DNA of 64,000 bases from NCBI RefSeq assembly GCF_002155265.1, contig NZ_CP021251.1, forward strand, positions 1,302,001 through 1,366,000, written 5' to 3'. Every line of letters begins with the position of its first letter. Position 1 is the stretch's first letter. Of the stretch, positions 1 to 7,851 are shown piece after piece. This stretch comes from Corynebacterium pseudotuberculosis (GTDB lineage: Bacteria; Actinomycetota; Actinomycetes; Mycobacteriales; Mycobacteriaceae). Under the pieces are notes generated by a model. It was not told the origin of the DNA. It saw only the letters and a list, made by a program, of their open reading frames with translations, and ran no database searches. The position numbers and the translations under genes are program-made.

Positions 1-702
1 ATCGCTTGGCGCGGGAACAGTGCGATCGAGACGCGAGTAGGCATGGGCGATTTGTGTGTCGCCGCTAAAAGGCGTTGTGCCAGTGAGCAATTCATAGAGC
101 AGAATACCGGCTGAATATACGTCGCTGGCGGGTCCGATATCATCACCAGAAACTTGTTCAGGGGATAAATAGGAGACCGTGCCGATGATGTTTGCAGAGG
201 TTGCTTGGCTTGCCGACGCCGCACGGACAAGCCCAAAATCTGCAAGTTTTACCTGATGATCGCCATTGATAAGAACATTGTCTGGTTTGATATCCCGATG
301 CACCATCCCTGCATTGTGAGCAACCGATAAACCGGTAAGTACAGAATGCATGACGGCCGCAGCCGCGTGGGGAGGCATGGGGCCGCGTTCTGCGAGCAAC
401 TCGCGTAGAGTACCCCCCGTTATTAGCTCCATGATCAAAAAGACTTGATCTCCATCGGAGGAAAAGTCGTATACCCCGACTAAGCATGGGTGAGAAAGCT
501 GCGCCATAGAGCGTGCTTCACGCTGGAAGCGTTGGCGGAACACAGGATCGTCGATATATCGAGCATCCATCACTTTTGCAGCGACATGGCGCTCTAAACG
601 CAGGTCTAAACAGCGATAAACTGTGGACATGCCGCCGCGCGCAATGGGGGCTTCAATGCGGTATCGGTTCTCCAGAACATCGCCTACTATCAACTCTGCC
701 AT
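1..702 (-). CDS. pknL: Serine/threonine protein kinase PknL, N-terminal 234 codons (cut by window edge)
   Basis: Seen: the minus strand reads a Hanks-type kinase domain starting at the ATG at 700-702 and still open at base 1. The glycine loop lies at residues 22-30 (RGGMSTVYR), the ATP lysine is K43 (VAAKV), the helix C glutamate is about E62, the catalytic loop HRDIKPDN has D137, and ADFG has D155. An activation loop with T and S follows, then SPEQ. Known: in actinobacteria PknL is a membrane-anchored kinase of the growth and division region and phosphorylates the Rv2175c DNA-binding protein encoded next door. Here that gene is divergent, only 21 bp away. The transmembrane segment and any sensor domain lie outside the window. 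Identity with PknL rather than another Pkn rests on the neighbours (Rv2175c-like gene, mptA, prenyl synthase). Confidence 0.9.
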   Translation of the reverse strand, partial: MAELIVGDVLENRYRIEAPIARGGMSTVYRCLDLRLERHVAAKVMDARYIDDPVFRQRFQREARSMAQLSHPCLVGVYDFSSDGDQVFLIMELITGGTLRELLAERGPMPPHAAAAVMHSVLTGLSVAHNAGMVHRDIKPDNVLINGDHQVKLADFGLVRAASASQATSANIIGTVSYLSPEQVSGDDIGPASDVYSAGILLYELLTGTTPFSGDTQIAHAYSRLDRTVPAPSD

Positions 703-723
703 GTTAAACAGTATGGACGACTT

Positions 724-1161
724 GTGCCTGCCTTTGCTAACTCGCCGCACTATTTATCGCGCAGTTCTAGCAGACAAGCTAGATTAACAAGGGTGAGTAA
801 CAACAACGTGTCACGTAGCGCATTGCCGGAAAACGAGTCCCTTCTTACCGTCCCTGATTATGCGGAGCGTGTGGGGCTTCCCGTAACTAGAGTTTTTGAC
901 CTTCTCGGTGAGCACAAGCTCATCTGTGTTCATGACAATGGCGTACGCAAGATTCCCGAGGCTTTTCTATCTGTAAAAGGAACCACCAATAAGTTTGTCC
1001 CTGGAGTCATCGCGTTGCTTTCCGACGGCGGTTTTACCGATGAGGAAATCTTCCACTACCTCTTTACAGAGGATGAAAGTTTGCCAGGACGGCCTGTCGA
1101 CGCCCTCCACGGACACCTTGCCCGCGAGGTTATGCGCCGAGCACAGGCAGCAGCATTTTAA
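724..1161 (+). CDS. Rv2175c-family DNA-binding protein (PknL partner)
   Basis: A 145-residue product. A small helix-turn-helix domain begins near residue 40 (LTVPDYAERVGLP). The C-terminal third carries a family-specific end, with RPVDALHGHLAREV followed by MRRAQ, matching what I recall of M. tuberculosis Rv2175c (146 aa). Known: Rv2175c binds DNA and is phosphorylated by PknL on an N-terminal threonine, which weakens binding. The GTG at 724 gives the family length but leaves only 21 bp to divergent pknL. GTG at 793 or at 808 (with GGTGAG about 10 nt upstream) would leave room for promoters, so the start is uncertain. The stop codon overlaps the stop of convergent mptA by 4 bp. Role as a kinase-controlled DNA-binding protein is inferred from family and context. 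Confidence 0.82.
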   Translation: MPAFANSPHYLSRSSSRQARLTRVSNNNVSRSALPENESLLTVPDYAERVGLPVTRVFDLLGEHKLICVHDNGVRKIPEAFLSVKGTTNKFVPGVIALLSDGGFTDEEIFHYLFTEDESLPGRPVDALHGHLAREVMRRAQAAAF

Positions 1162-2630
1162 GAACTTTCAGGGCTAAGCGTGCCCTCAGCGGAGGCTTCA
1201 AAAATTGAGCGAGTCATCCACCAGCCTGCGATTACCGTGGCTACCATCCACACGGGATTGTAAAGCTGGTGGTTTCCGCTTCCTGTGAATGCCATTGCCA
1301 CGACGATAGAACCTCCCACTGTTATCTTCTTTAACCACAGCGGCGGCGTGAAAGTACCGATGAGGGAAATCACACTTGCGTAGTACCAGGGGAGGGTTAC
1401 GGCGTTGAAAAAGAATGTAACGGCGTAGGCAGCGGCTGTGCCTCGGATGGCGTCGCGGTGATTCTTCCGGAATACCCACCAACAAATAACAAGTCCCAGA
1501 GCCATGAGCACCATGGACAGTATGCGTAACACACCCACCACGGTATTGAAGGGGAATGGTTCAATCCAGAGGCTTCCCACACTAGAAATCACAGTGGCTA
1601 CGAGGGAGGGGAAAGCGAGTGGGTTAATAACCTTAGTGTTGCCGCTAAGCGCCGCGATCCAGCCCCAGGAGGCTCCTGATGCCCAGGTTATTGCGGCTAA
1701 GACAGCGAGAGTCTCTATCGCTCCTACAATTCCGGCTGCGAGGAAAACGCGCGTTTTCTTTTTCCATGATCCGGGAACATGTGCAACTGCTATCCATACG
1801 ACGAAGGGAAGTGCAAGCGCGGCAGTAGCCTTTAAAGACATGGCGATTGCGATGATAGCGATGGCGCAGAAATAATTGAATACGGATTTACGCAATGCCA
1901 GCACTAGGCCTATGCTCACCAAGCCCACCATGACGGACTCATTGTGCATGCCGCCGATGAGATGAAAAACCATAACGGGGTTAGCCACACCTAGCCATTG
2001 GGCTATTGCAGGATTACTGCCCAGTGAGAGAGCTATCTTGGGGATGGCCCACATGATTCCTATAAAGCCCAAGATGGACAGAGCCTTAAAACAAAAAATC
2101 CCATAAGTGATGTGATTTCCGCATAGTCGTACTATGCCTTCACTGATCCATAAATGGAGCGGGCCATAAGGAGTCGTGGTGTTTCTCCAATCATGGGAGA
2201 CCTCGTAAAGAAGAGGGCTGGGATTGGCGGAAGCACCTTGGGTATAGGCGTCGAAGCCGTCGCGAAGCAGCGTCCCTTGCATGAGATAGGAATAGATATC
2301 GCGAGACATGATAGGAGCTGCAAAAATAAGGGGAATAATCCACAAAGCGAGTGTTCGGGTTACCTCGTGAACTGCCGCATGTCCCGAGACGACGCGCCGT
2401 CCAAGTAAAAACCATGCCACTACAAATAACGCAGAGCCAATCCAGAGCGTGATGTTAGAAAAACCAGCGCCATGGCCGTAGGACAGAAATTCCAAGTTGA
2501 GGATGTCCAACAGCCCACCGCGATTCCGGATGGCGCCACCGCCAAAAGAACCTATGGTGATAAGGATCGCGGCTATTAGGCCTGTGCGCATTGGGGAGAA
2601 AGAATAGAGTTTTGTTAACACAAGAGTCAT
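1158..2630 (-). CDS. mptA: Alpha-(1->6)-mannosyltransferase, GT-C family (MptA-like)
   Basis: A 490-residue polytopic protein with roughly a dozen hydrophobic segments. The first extracytoplasmic loop holds the charged motif APIMSRDIYSY (about residues 103-113), the type of acidic-loop signature seen in GT-C polyprenyl-phosphate-mannose enzymes. Known: MptA (Rv2174 type) elongates the mannan backbone of lipomannan and lipoarabinomannan on the outer face of the membrane. The assignment relies on this motif, the length, and the conserved placement between the Rv2175c-like gene and the prenyl synthase. It starts 15 bp after the stop of the prenyl synthase gene on the same strand, so the two are probably cotranscribed. 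This fits a shared prenyl-phosphate lipid theme. Confidence 0.85.
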   Translation of the reverse strand: MTLVLTKLYSFSPMRTGLIAAILITIGSFGGGAIRNRGGLLDILNLEFLSYGHGAGFSNITLWIGSALFVVAWFLLGRRVVSGHAAVHEVTRTLALWIIPLIFAAPIMSRDIYSYLMQGTLLRDGFDAYTQGASANPSPLLYEVSHDWRNTTTPYGPLHLWISEGIVRLCGNHITYGIFCFKALSILGFIGIMWAIPKIALSLGSNPAIAQWLGVANPVMVFHLIGGMHNESVMVGLVSIGLVLALRKSVFNYFCAIAIIAIAMSLKATAALALPFVVWIAVAHVPGSWKKKTRVFLAAGIVGAIETLAVLAAITWASGASWGWIAALSGNTKVINPLAFPSLVATVISSVGSLWIEPFPFNTVVGVLRILSMVLMALGLVICWWVFRKNHRDAIRGTAAAYAVTFFFNAVTLPWYYASVISLIGTFTPPLWLKKITVGGSIVVAMAFTGSGNHQLYNPVWMVATVIAGWWMTRSIFEASAEGTLSPESS

Positions 2631-2645
2631 TGCTGTTACTCAGAA

Positions 2646-3836
2646 TTACATTGAGCGGGCTGTGGCTTTATGGGCCAAAGAGACGAGTACGCTGCGTGCA
2701 TCTTCACTAATATCTGCGGTGTTGAGGTGAGAAATTCCTCGTTCTGCAAGCTCATCAATGCGCTTTTCTACGCCAGCTTCTGCACCAGTTTTACGAATAG
2801 TATCGGCCAAACACGCAATATCATGAGGGTCGGTAACCCTTCCCACGCCTTTTCTGATGGACTCCACGGCGTCTGCGTTGTCTGCAGCGTGGGCAAGCTC
2901 AAGGGCTTTGGCCACGAGAACAGTGCGTTTGCCTTCTCGTAGATCATCTCCTGCTGGTTTCCCCGTTACCGCGGGATCTCCGAATACACCGAGTAGATCG
3001 TCGCGAAGCTGGTAGGCCACTCCAATGTCTCTTCCATAATCCCGAAGTGCATGCACAATACGCTCATCTGCGCCCGCGATAGCTGCACCAATATGCAACG
3101 GACGCTCAATTGTGTACGCCGCAGTTTTAAAGCGATTGACGTTTTCTGCGAGTTCTATACTTTCACTTCCCGCAGATTCTAGGAAGACATCAAGGAGCTG
3201 CCCTCCAATAACTTCTGTGCGCATACCACGCCAAGCATTAGATGTTCGGGCGATGGCTGCATCGCTGAGCCCAGAAGTCCTAAACATATCGTCAGCCCAA
3301 GCAAATGCAAGATCGCCGAGCAAGATCGCAATCGACTCACCAAAGTGTGCTGAGTCGCCATTCCACGAGTTATCTCGATGACAGGCCTCTGCGGATCGGT
3401 GAACAGTCGGTTGTCCACGACGAGAATCAGAAGCGTCGATGATGTCATCGTGAATTAAAGCACAAGCTTGGATGAGTTCAAGAGAGCTTATAGACGCCAA
3501 CACGGCTTCAGGATCTTCTGTACCCTCCAGGCCATTGCCTGCTAAAAAACCAGCCCATGCATAGCTCGGTCGAATGCGCTTGCCACCGCCTAATACGAAA
3601 TCTTCCAGATAGGTCACTACACGCGATACAGGTTCACCAATAACGGAGATTTTACGGGCGCGACCTTGGAAAAAAGCGCGCAGTTTGTGTTCCACAGCTG
3701 GTTCGATTTCGGAGAAAGTTAAGGAACGTGCATCGAATTGAGTGGGTGTAGCGGAACGAGACACTGTAGCGGAATCCTTTTCTCTTGCAGGAGATGCGGT
3801 GTGTGCGTCTGGGAACGGATGGTGCATATCGCTCAA
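2646..3836 (-). CDS. Polyprenyl (geranylgeranyl-type) diphosphate synthase
   Basis: A 396-residue trans-isoprenyl diphosphate synthase. GGGKRIRP (about 84-91) is the substrate-binding KR motif; ALIHDDIIDASD (about 126-137) is the first aspartate-rich motif, and QLRDDLLGVFGD (about 275-286) the second. Known: the family condenses isopentenyl diphosphate with allylic diphosphates; the M. tuberculosis gene at this position is Rv2173 (idsA2/idsB type). Chain length cannot be read safely from the sequence. The first 40 residues are low-complexity and not part of the catalytic fold, so a downstream start is possible. It lies upstream of mptA with a 15-bp gap and is divergent from metF (about 105 bp or more between starts). 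Confidence 0.9.
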   Translation of the reverse strand: MSDMHHPFPDAHTASPAREKDSATVSRSATPTQFDARSLTFSEIEPAVEHKLRAFFQGRARKISVIGEPVSRVVTYLEDFVLGGGKRIRPSYAWAGFLAGNGLEGTEDPEAVLASISSLELIQACALIHDDIIDASDSRRGQPTVHRSAEACHRDNSWNGDSAHFGESIAILLGDLAFAWADDMFRTSGLSDAAIARTSNAWRGMRTEVIGGQLLDVFLESAGSESIELAENVNRFKTAAYTIERPLHIGAAIAGADERIVHALRDYGRDIGVAYQLRDDLLGVFGDPAVTGKPAGDDLREGKRTVLVAKALELAHAADNADAVESIRKGVGRVTDPHDIACLADTIRKTGAEAGVEKRIDELAERGISHLNTADISEDARSVLVSLAHKATARSM

Positions 3837-3941
3837 GCCTATATCTAAGTGGAACGTCTGCTAGCGAGCCACTGGAAAAGTCCAGAACAGGGGATATCCG
3901 AGTGTACCCCTCACCTTTTACACAAAGATTGAATAAAACAG

Positions 3942-4982
3942 ATGGATGTACCCTCGAAACGCGAAGATTTTGTTTCTAACCCTTTAAGATACCGAGTCAT
4001 GTCTGCTTCGCATATCCCCGCTGCCTATCAGCGTTCTATCACTGAGGTACTGAAGATGCCTAGCCCTGGCCGGATTCCATTTTCTGTGGAATTTATGCCG
4101 CCTCGTGATGCTGCAGCGGAACAAAGATTGTGGAAAGCAGCTGAGGCGTTTCATGATCTGGGAACGGCTTTTGTCTCCGTGACCTATGGAGCCGGGGGTT
4201 CGAGCAGAGAACGCACGATGCGCGTAGCTCATAAGCTATCCAAGCTTCCGCTTACAACGCTCGTTCATTTAACTCTGGTGGAGCACACAGAGGCTGAATT
4301 GGTAGAGATCCTGAACGATTATGCTGCCCATGGGCTGTCTAATCTTCTTGCTCTTAGGGGTGATCCTCCCGGAAACGACCCCATGGCGGAATGGTTGGCC
4401 ACTCCTGGCGGATTGGAGTATGCCTGTGAACTTGTCGAATTAACTAAGAAAAATCCGGAAACGGCACATTTCCAAGTGGGCATCGCGAGTTTTCCGGAAG
4501 GCCATTATCGAGCACCGACACTGGAAGCTGATACGGAATTCACATTGGAGAAATTGCGCGCTGGGGCTGAATTCTCTATTACACAGATGTTCTTTGACAT
4601 TGAGCATTTCCTTCGGCTTCGTGATCGCCTAGCCAAAGCAGATTCTGAGCATGGTAATAAGCCTATTATTCCTGGCCTTATGCCGATAACGAGTATTCGT
4701 TCCGTGCAGCGTCAGATGGAACTAGCTGGGGCTTCTCTGCCGAGGGAATTAGAAAGACAGCTTTTCGACGCCGCCAAAGGGGATGAAGAAGCTCATAAAC
4801 AAGATATCCGTAAAGTCGGGATCGAACTGACAACTCAGATGGCGGAGAAACTTATTGCTGAGGGGGTGCCTGACATCCACTTCATGACCATGAATTATGT
4901 GCGAGCTACGCAGGAAGTCCTACATAATTTAGGTATGGCCCCTGCGTGGGGAACCGAGCACGGGCATGATGCAGTGCGCTAA
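3942..4982 (+). CDS. metF: 5,10-methylenetetrahydrofolate reductase
   Basis: TIM-barrel MetF family. Near residue 46 it shows PFSVEFMPPRD, the usual first strand with the catalytic glutamate. VSVTYGAGGSSRERT follows, then LLALRGDPP, and FSITQMFFDIE in the C-terminal half. It reduces methylene-THF to methyl-THF for methionine synthesis. The longest ORF begins at 3942 (346 aa). ATG 4056 has GAGG at 4044-4047, eight bases upstream, and gives a product that starts right before the barrel, so a 308-residue protein is likely; ATG 3999 is a third option. Known: the equivalent M. tuberculosis gene next to this cluster is Rv2172c, a divergent MTHFR. The stop overlaps the stop of the convergent GNAT gene by 4 bp. 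Confidence 0.9.
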   Translation: MDVPSKREDFVSNPLRYRVMSASHIPAAYQRSITEVLKMPSPGRIPFSVEFMPPRDAAAEQRLWKAAEAFHDLGTAFVSVTYGAGGSSRERTMRVAHKLSKLPLTTLVHLTLVEHTEAELVEILNDYAAHGLSNLLALRGDPPGNDPMAEWLATPGGLEYACELVELTKKNPETAHFQVGIASFPEGHYRAPTLEADTEFTLEKLRAGAEFSITQMFFDIEHFLRLRDRLAKADSEHGNKPIIPGLMPITSIRSVQRQMELAGASLPRELERQLFDAAKGDEEAHKQDIRKVGIELTTQMAEKLIAEGVPDIHFMTMNYVRATQEVLHNLGMAPAWGTEHGHDAVR

Positions 4983-5587
4983 TTAGCGTTGATCGCTTTG
5001 TTTTCTTTGTCGAGCTCCGCACGAAGAATAGCAAAGGCTCTGGAATCACCTTGAAAATAAAAATCACGTAGTAAGTCGTAGAAACCGTGGCGTCGATAAA
5101 GCGCAAAAGCGGCGTTTGACTCGTTAGGTACTTCTGGCGTGGAGAGTAAAACCGTTGGGGAGTCTATTTTTTGGAGCAGTGCGGAGAGCAATCTATAGCC
5201 GATACCCTGAGCTTGAGCCAGGGGAGAAACATGAATCTCTGCGAGCTCAAAATAGTGATCGGGCATGGATGTCTTTATGTCTGATGAGGTCACTTTGGCG
5301 TTTCTAAGTCCTCGACGGATCTGCCGATTCCACCAATGTTCGCGTCTTCCAAGAAAACCGTAAGCGATTCCGACTATGCCGTCGCCATAAACATAGGGAT
5401 AACGTTTATCTGATTCGATGGCGCATACGGCAGCAAAGCCAGATTCCATTACTGCTCGTCGCCATACAGAGACCCGGGAGCGCCGCAGAGACGGGCTATA
5501 TCCCATTGCATCAATGTAGAGATTGACAAAGTCAGGGCAGTGGAATGCAAAAGCTGTACTTGAAAGACTCTGAATGGAAATGGACAC
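4979..5587 (-). CDS. GNAT-family N-acetyltransferase (Rv2170-like)
   Basis: A 202-residue product with a C-terminal GNAT core. ELAEIHVSPLAQAQGIGYRL (about 129-148) contains the acetyl-CoA pyrophosphate-binding QxxGxG. It is followed by LSTPEVPNESNAAFALYRRH and GFYDLLRDFYFQGD, typical of motif B. The N-terminal half is less conserved. It starts with GTG at 5587. The substrate is unknown; in mycobacteria the positional homologue is Rv2170. It converges on metF with overlapping stop codons and is divergent from the HEPN gene, with the SOS-like operator at 5661-5676 between them. Confidence 0.85.
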   Translation of the reverse strand: MSISIQSLSSTAFAFHCPDFVNLYIDAMGYSPSLRRSRVSVWRRAVMESGFAAVCAIESDKRYPYVYGDGIVGIAYGFLGRREHWWNRQIRRGLRNAKVTSSDIKTSMPDHYFELAEIHVSPLAQAQGIGYRLLSALLQKIDSPTVLLSTPEVPNESNAAFALYRRHGFYDLLRDFYFQGDSRAFAILRAELDKENKAINAN

Positions 5588-5660
5588 AATGTTATGGAAT
5601 CACTTTTTTGCCATGAAAGTGGGGAGTTTTGTAAAAGTGGCAGAAGTTTCCAACCTTAAG

Positions 5661-5680
5661 TCGAACACTAGTTCTATAAT
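5661..5680 (+). promoter_or_regulatory. SOS-box-like operator overlapping a -10 element
   Basis: TCGAACACTAGTTCTA at 5661-5676 matches the actinobacterial LexA box TCGAAC-N4-GTTCGA at all but one half-site base. Its last two bases begin a perfect TATAAT (5675-5680), so bound LexA would cover the -10. The downstream gene is the HEPN gene (start 5777). Its activity as a LexA site is inference from consensus. Confidence 0.6.
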
Positions 5681-5776
5681 GGGGAGGTGGGTGTTAGATA
5701 AGGGGGATAACATCCTCTTAACTTAAAAATAAAAGGGTTATGTCCTGTGGATAGCGGCAAGAAAGGGGAAGGTAGC

Positions 5777-6199
5777 ATGTCTAATGTGGTGTCGGCTACT
5801 ACACGTTTTGCACGGCGTGTAGAGGGAGCACAACGGCTGCTTGAGGGGGCTCACATTCATCTTGCGCAGGCTGATAGGCTGTTTTTCCAGGGGGATATGT
5901 GTTCTGCATTGGAATATGCATACCGTGCAGCTTTGAGGGCGGCGGGGGCGCGGGTTGCGATGTCTTCAATAGCGGCTCGTAAACGTAAGCCAACTAGTGC
6001 AATTGAACAATTGCGATTGGTGGGAGCGTCAGAAAGCTTGTGGGCAGACAGGATAGCTGGTTATTCGCGTTTGCGCTTGCGGGTCTCTACTGGTGTGGAG
6101 GTAAAAGTTGCGGCACAATCCGTCCAGGATCTCATGACTATTGTTTCGAATTTTCTGCACGATATTGAGGGTGCTCAGGATGGTTCTATTGCGGCTTGA
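5777..6199 (+). CDS. SAV_6107-type HEPN domain protein
   Basis: A 140-residue all-helical product from ATG 5777, which is preceded by AAGGGGAAGG. An upstream in-frame GTG at 5747 would add ten residues with no better Shine-Dalgarno. The helical repeat LLEGAHIHLAQADRLFFQGD followed by ALEYAYRAALRAAGARVA (about 21-60) is typical of HEPN folds and matches the SAV_6107 family seen in actinobacteria. The catalytic R-x4-6-H of HEPN RNases is not in its usual C-terminal position; the only such spacing is R20-x5-H26 in the first helix. Function is therefore unknown. The -10 at 5675-5680 is overlapped by an SOS-like box, suggesting DNA-damage induction. The DUF3040 gene follows after 136 bp. Confidence 0.8.
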   Translation: MSNVVSATTRFARRVEGAQRLLEGAHIHLAQADRLFFQGDMCSALEYAYRAALRAAGARVAMSSIAARKRKPTSAIEQLRLVGASESLWADRIAGYSRLRLRVSTGVEVKVAAQSVQDLMTIVSNFLHDIEGAQDGSIAA

Positions 6200-6261
6200 C
6201 CTGCTGTTTTTTGATGTCTTTTTGTGTACTTCTAAATTAGCTGGGAAAAACCTAATTTGGA

Positions 6262-6290
6262 GGGAACTTTCCTACTAGGGTTGGCGTTAA
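6262..6290 (+). promoter_or_regulatory. Candidate ECF-sigma (SigH/SigM-type) promoter
   Basis: GGGAAC (6262-6267), 17 bp, then CGTTAA (6285-6290) resembles the GGGAAT/C ... CGTT pattern of actinobacterial SigH, SigE and SigM promoters. It lies 45 bp before the DUF3040 start. Assignment is by pattern only; a short inverted repeat (AAATTAG 6234-6240 / CTAATTT 6252-6258) lies just upstream. Confidence 0.4.
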
Positions 6291-6335
6291 CATAGGTAGC
6301 TAGTTAAAAAGCAAAACGTCCCTTGGGAGGTCGAA

Positions 6336-6731
6336 GTGTCACTTTCAGAGCAGGAGCAGCGTGCGCTGCGAGAGATTGAACGCTCTTTATTGGCGGAAGA
6401 TCCCAAGTTTGGCGCTTCTGTAAGGGATGCGGGCTTGGTACCTTCCGGAGGAATGGTCACCCTTCGTGGGATTGCGATCATAGTTATCGGGTTGGTGATG
6501 CTCGTTGGGGGCGTTGCGCTGAGTCAGCAAACATTATTGTTTGTAATCCTCGCTATCGCTGGTTTTATTGTCATGCTTGGTGGCGCAATATGGATGCTCC
6601 GAGCTCCTTCGTATGGAAAAGCCTCGGCTTTTGGTGCGGCGCGTTCCTCGGGGAAGGCGAATCGCAATTCGCGCTCTGATGGAATTGGTAATCGTATGGA
6701 GGAAAATTTCCGCCGTCGGTTTGAGCAGTAG
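6336..6731 (+). CDS. DUF3040 small membrane protein
   Basis: A 131-residue protein. The N-terminus MSLSEQEQRALREIERSL and LLAEDPKF is the DUF3040 signature. Two hydrophobic segments (about 48-66 and 68-88) give a hairpin membrane topology with a basic, serine-rich C-terminal tail. GTG 6336 is chosen because GGGAGG (6325-6330) sits five bases upstream. In mycobacteria a DUF3040 protein (Rv2169c) has the same position upstream of mraZ. Function unknown. The upstream sequence looks like an ECF-sigma promoter, and a strong terminator follows at 6743, so it is a monocistronic unit. Confidence 0.85.
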   Translation: MSLSEQEQRALREIERSLLAEDPKFGASVRDAGLVPSGGMVTLRGIAIIVIGLVMLVGGVALSQQTLLFVILAIAGFIVMLGGAIWMLRAPSYGKASAFGAARSSGKANRNSRSDGIGNRMEENFRRRFEQ

Positions 6732-6742
6732 TTATTTTTAAG

Positions 6743-6771
6743 ATCGGCCACCTTTGGGTGGCCGATTTTTT
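6743..6771 (+). terminator. Rho-independent terminator after the DUF3040 gene
   Basis: Perfect 10-bp stem (6743-6752 / 6757-6766) with loop TTTG, followed by a T run to 6771. It separates the DUF3040 unit from the mraZ upstream region. Confidence 0.9.
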
Positions 6772-6800
6772 ATGTATGGGGTGGCTGGCGCATATGCTTG

Positions 6801-6824
6801 CCCAGTTTCCCCACTTTCCCCCAC
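6801..6824 (-). promoter_or_regulatory. MraZ-like box, inverted copy
   Basis: Read on the minus strand, GTGGGGGAAAGTGGGG (6824 to 6809) is identical base for base to 7122-7137. An offset third box, CTGGG, ends at 6801. The two clear GTGGG boxes are spaced exactly 10 bp. No minus-strand gene lies downstream of it within reach, so it probably acts with the distal mraZ operator; this is inference. Confidence 0.5.
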
Positions 6825-7121
6825 GGATAGGTAAATGCTGGGAATGATTCGCGGAGGATGTAGGGGAGGGGGCCGGTGTTCATCTTGTCTAATTTTGATG
6901 TTCTGGTGGGAAATTTTGTTATTTTGCCTCGTTGTGGTGATTGTTTGCTGAATCTTGTGGCGCGGGGCTTTATCTTTTGTGCGGGTCTGTGACGTGTGAA
7001 AAGTGGGGCAACCGGTGTGATTATTGGGTGTTTTGTGAAAAATTCTCTACTTCTATAATTCCTGGTAGTTGCTAATATTTTCACATTTTCCGAGGTGAAA
7101 ATATAGTGACGCCTGTTGTTG

Positions 7122-7155
7122 GTGGGGGAAAGTGGGGTAAGGTGGTTTGCAGTGA
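7122..7155 (+). promoter_or_regulatory. MraZ operator: GTG repeats at 10-bp period
   Basis: GTG occurs at 7122, 7132, 7142 and 7152, as GTGGGGGAAA, GTGGGGTAAG, GTGGTTTGCA, GTGACGG. Known: MraZ binds several direct TGGGN repeats with 5-nt spacers (10-bp period) upstream of its own gene. The position, 80 bp before mraZ, fits autoregulation of the division cluster. Confidence 0.75.
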
Positions 7156-7235
7156 CGGGATAGTGGTTATTCTGCTACCCCGGAACTAGCAAAGACGTTG
7201 AGGCTTGCGTTATCGGGAAGGCAGGTGCCGAGCTA

Positions 7236-7667
7236 ATGTTTCTTGGCACCTATACGCCGAAACTTGATGACAAAGGCCGTCTGACGCTTCCTGCGAAATT
7301 TCGTGATGAGCTTGCCGGTGGCCTGATGGTGACCAAGGGGCAGGATCATTCGCTGTCGGTCTATCCGCGTGAAGAGTTTGCAGCTCGTGCGCGTAAGGCT
7401 GCCGCTATCTCTAGGACCAATCCTGAGGCGCGGGCGTTTATTCGAAATTTAGCTGCGAGTGCTGATGAGCAACGTCCGGATGGGCAAGGTCGTATTACTC
7501 TCTCTGCAGCACATAGGGAGTATGCAGGGCTTACAAAGCAATGCGTAGTAATCGGCTCCGTAGATTTCTTGGAAATTTGGGATGCCGAGGCTTGGGAGGC
7601 ATACCAATCAGAGACCGAAGCTGCATTCTCCTCTGCAGAGGGGGACTTCTTAGGTGGTCTGTTATAA
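7236..7667 (+). CDS. mraZ: Transcriptional regulator MraZ
   Basis: A 143-residue protein starting [19 protein letters not shown], with two AbrB-like SpoVT repeats. The first DxxxR region is DDKGR (11-15) and the second DGQGR (about 82-86). It forms a ring that binds tandem GTGGG boxes; such boxes lie at 7122-7155. It heads the division and wall cluster. rsmH follows after 184 bp, longer than the usual operon spacing, so an internal promoter before rsmH is possible. Confidence 0.97.
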   Translation: MFLGTYTPKLDDKGRLTLPAKFRDELAGGLMVTKGQDHSLSVYPREEFAARARKAAAISRTNPEARAFIRNLAASADEQRPDGQGRITLSAAHREYAGLTKQCVVIGSVDFLEIWDAEAWEAYQSETEAAFSSAEGDFLGGLL

Positions 7668-7851
7668 AGCCCGATAATTGCATATCGAATGACGTGCGGA
7701 GTGTACGTATGAACTCTGCTCGAAGCGAAACTCTGGTGTACTTCCCCGATATCAGAGTGGGTTCTTCGTGCAGGGCTCTGTGTACACCCCGCTTTTAATT
7801 AACGTGCCGAGGATGAACGACGCATAGTTCTGCTGAAAGGGGGACTTCATA

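Larger units (their letters stand above)
6772..7235. other. mraZ upstream region without a supported gene
   Basis: About 460 bp between the terminator and mraZ. An open frame on the minus strand (7084-6770) has no Shine-Dalgarno and unconvincing composition, so I do not call it. What can be supported is two MraZ-like operators (6801-6824 inverted, 7122-7155 direct). A possible -10 TATTCT at 7168-7173 just after the second operator would place MraZ over the promoter. Confidence 0.6.

Noticed and set aside
6770..7084. 104-codon open frame on the minus strand upstream of mraZ
   Set aside because: No Shine-Dalgarno, low-quality composition, and it overlaps the terminator and the inverted MraZ-like box; treated as chance.
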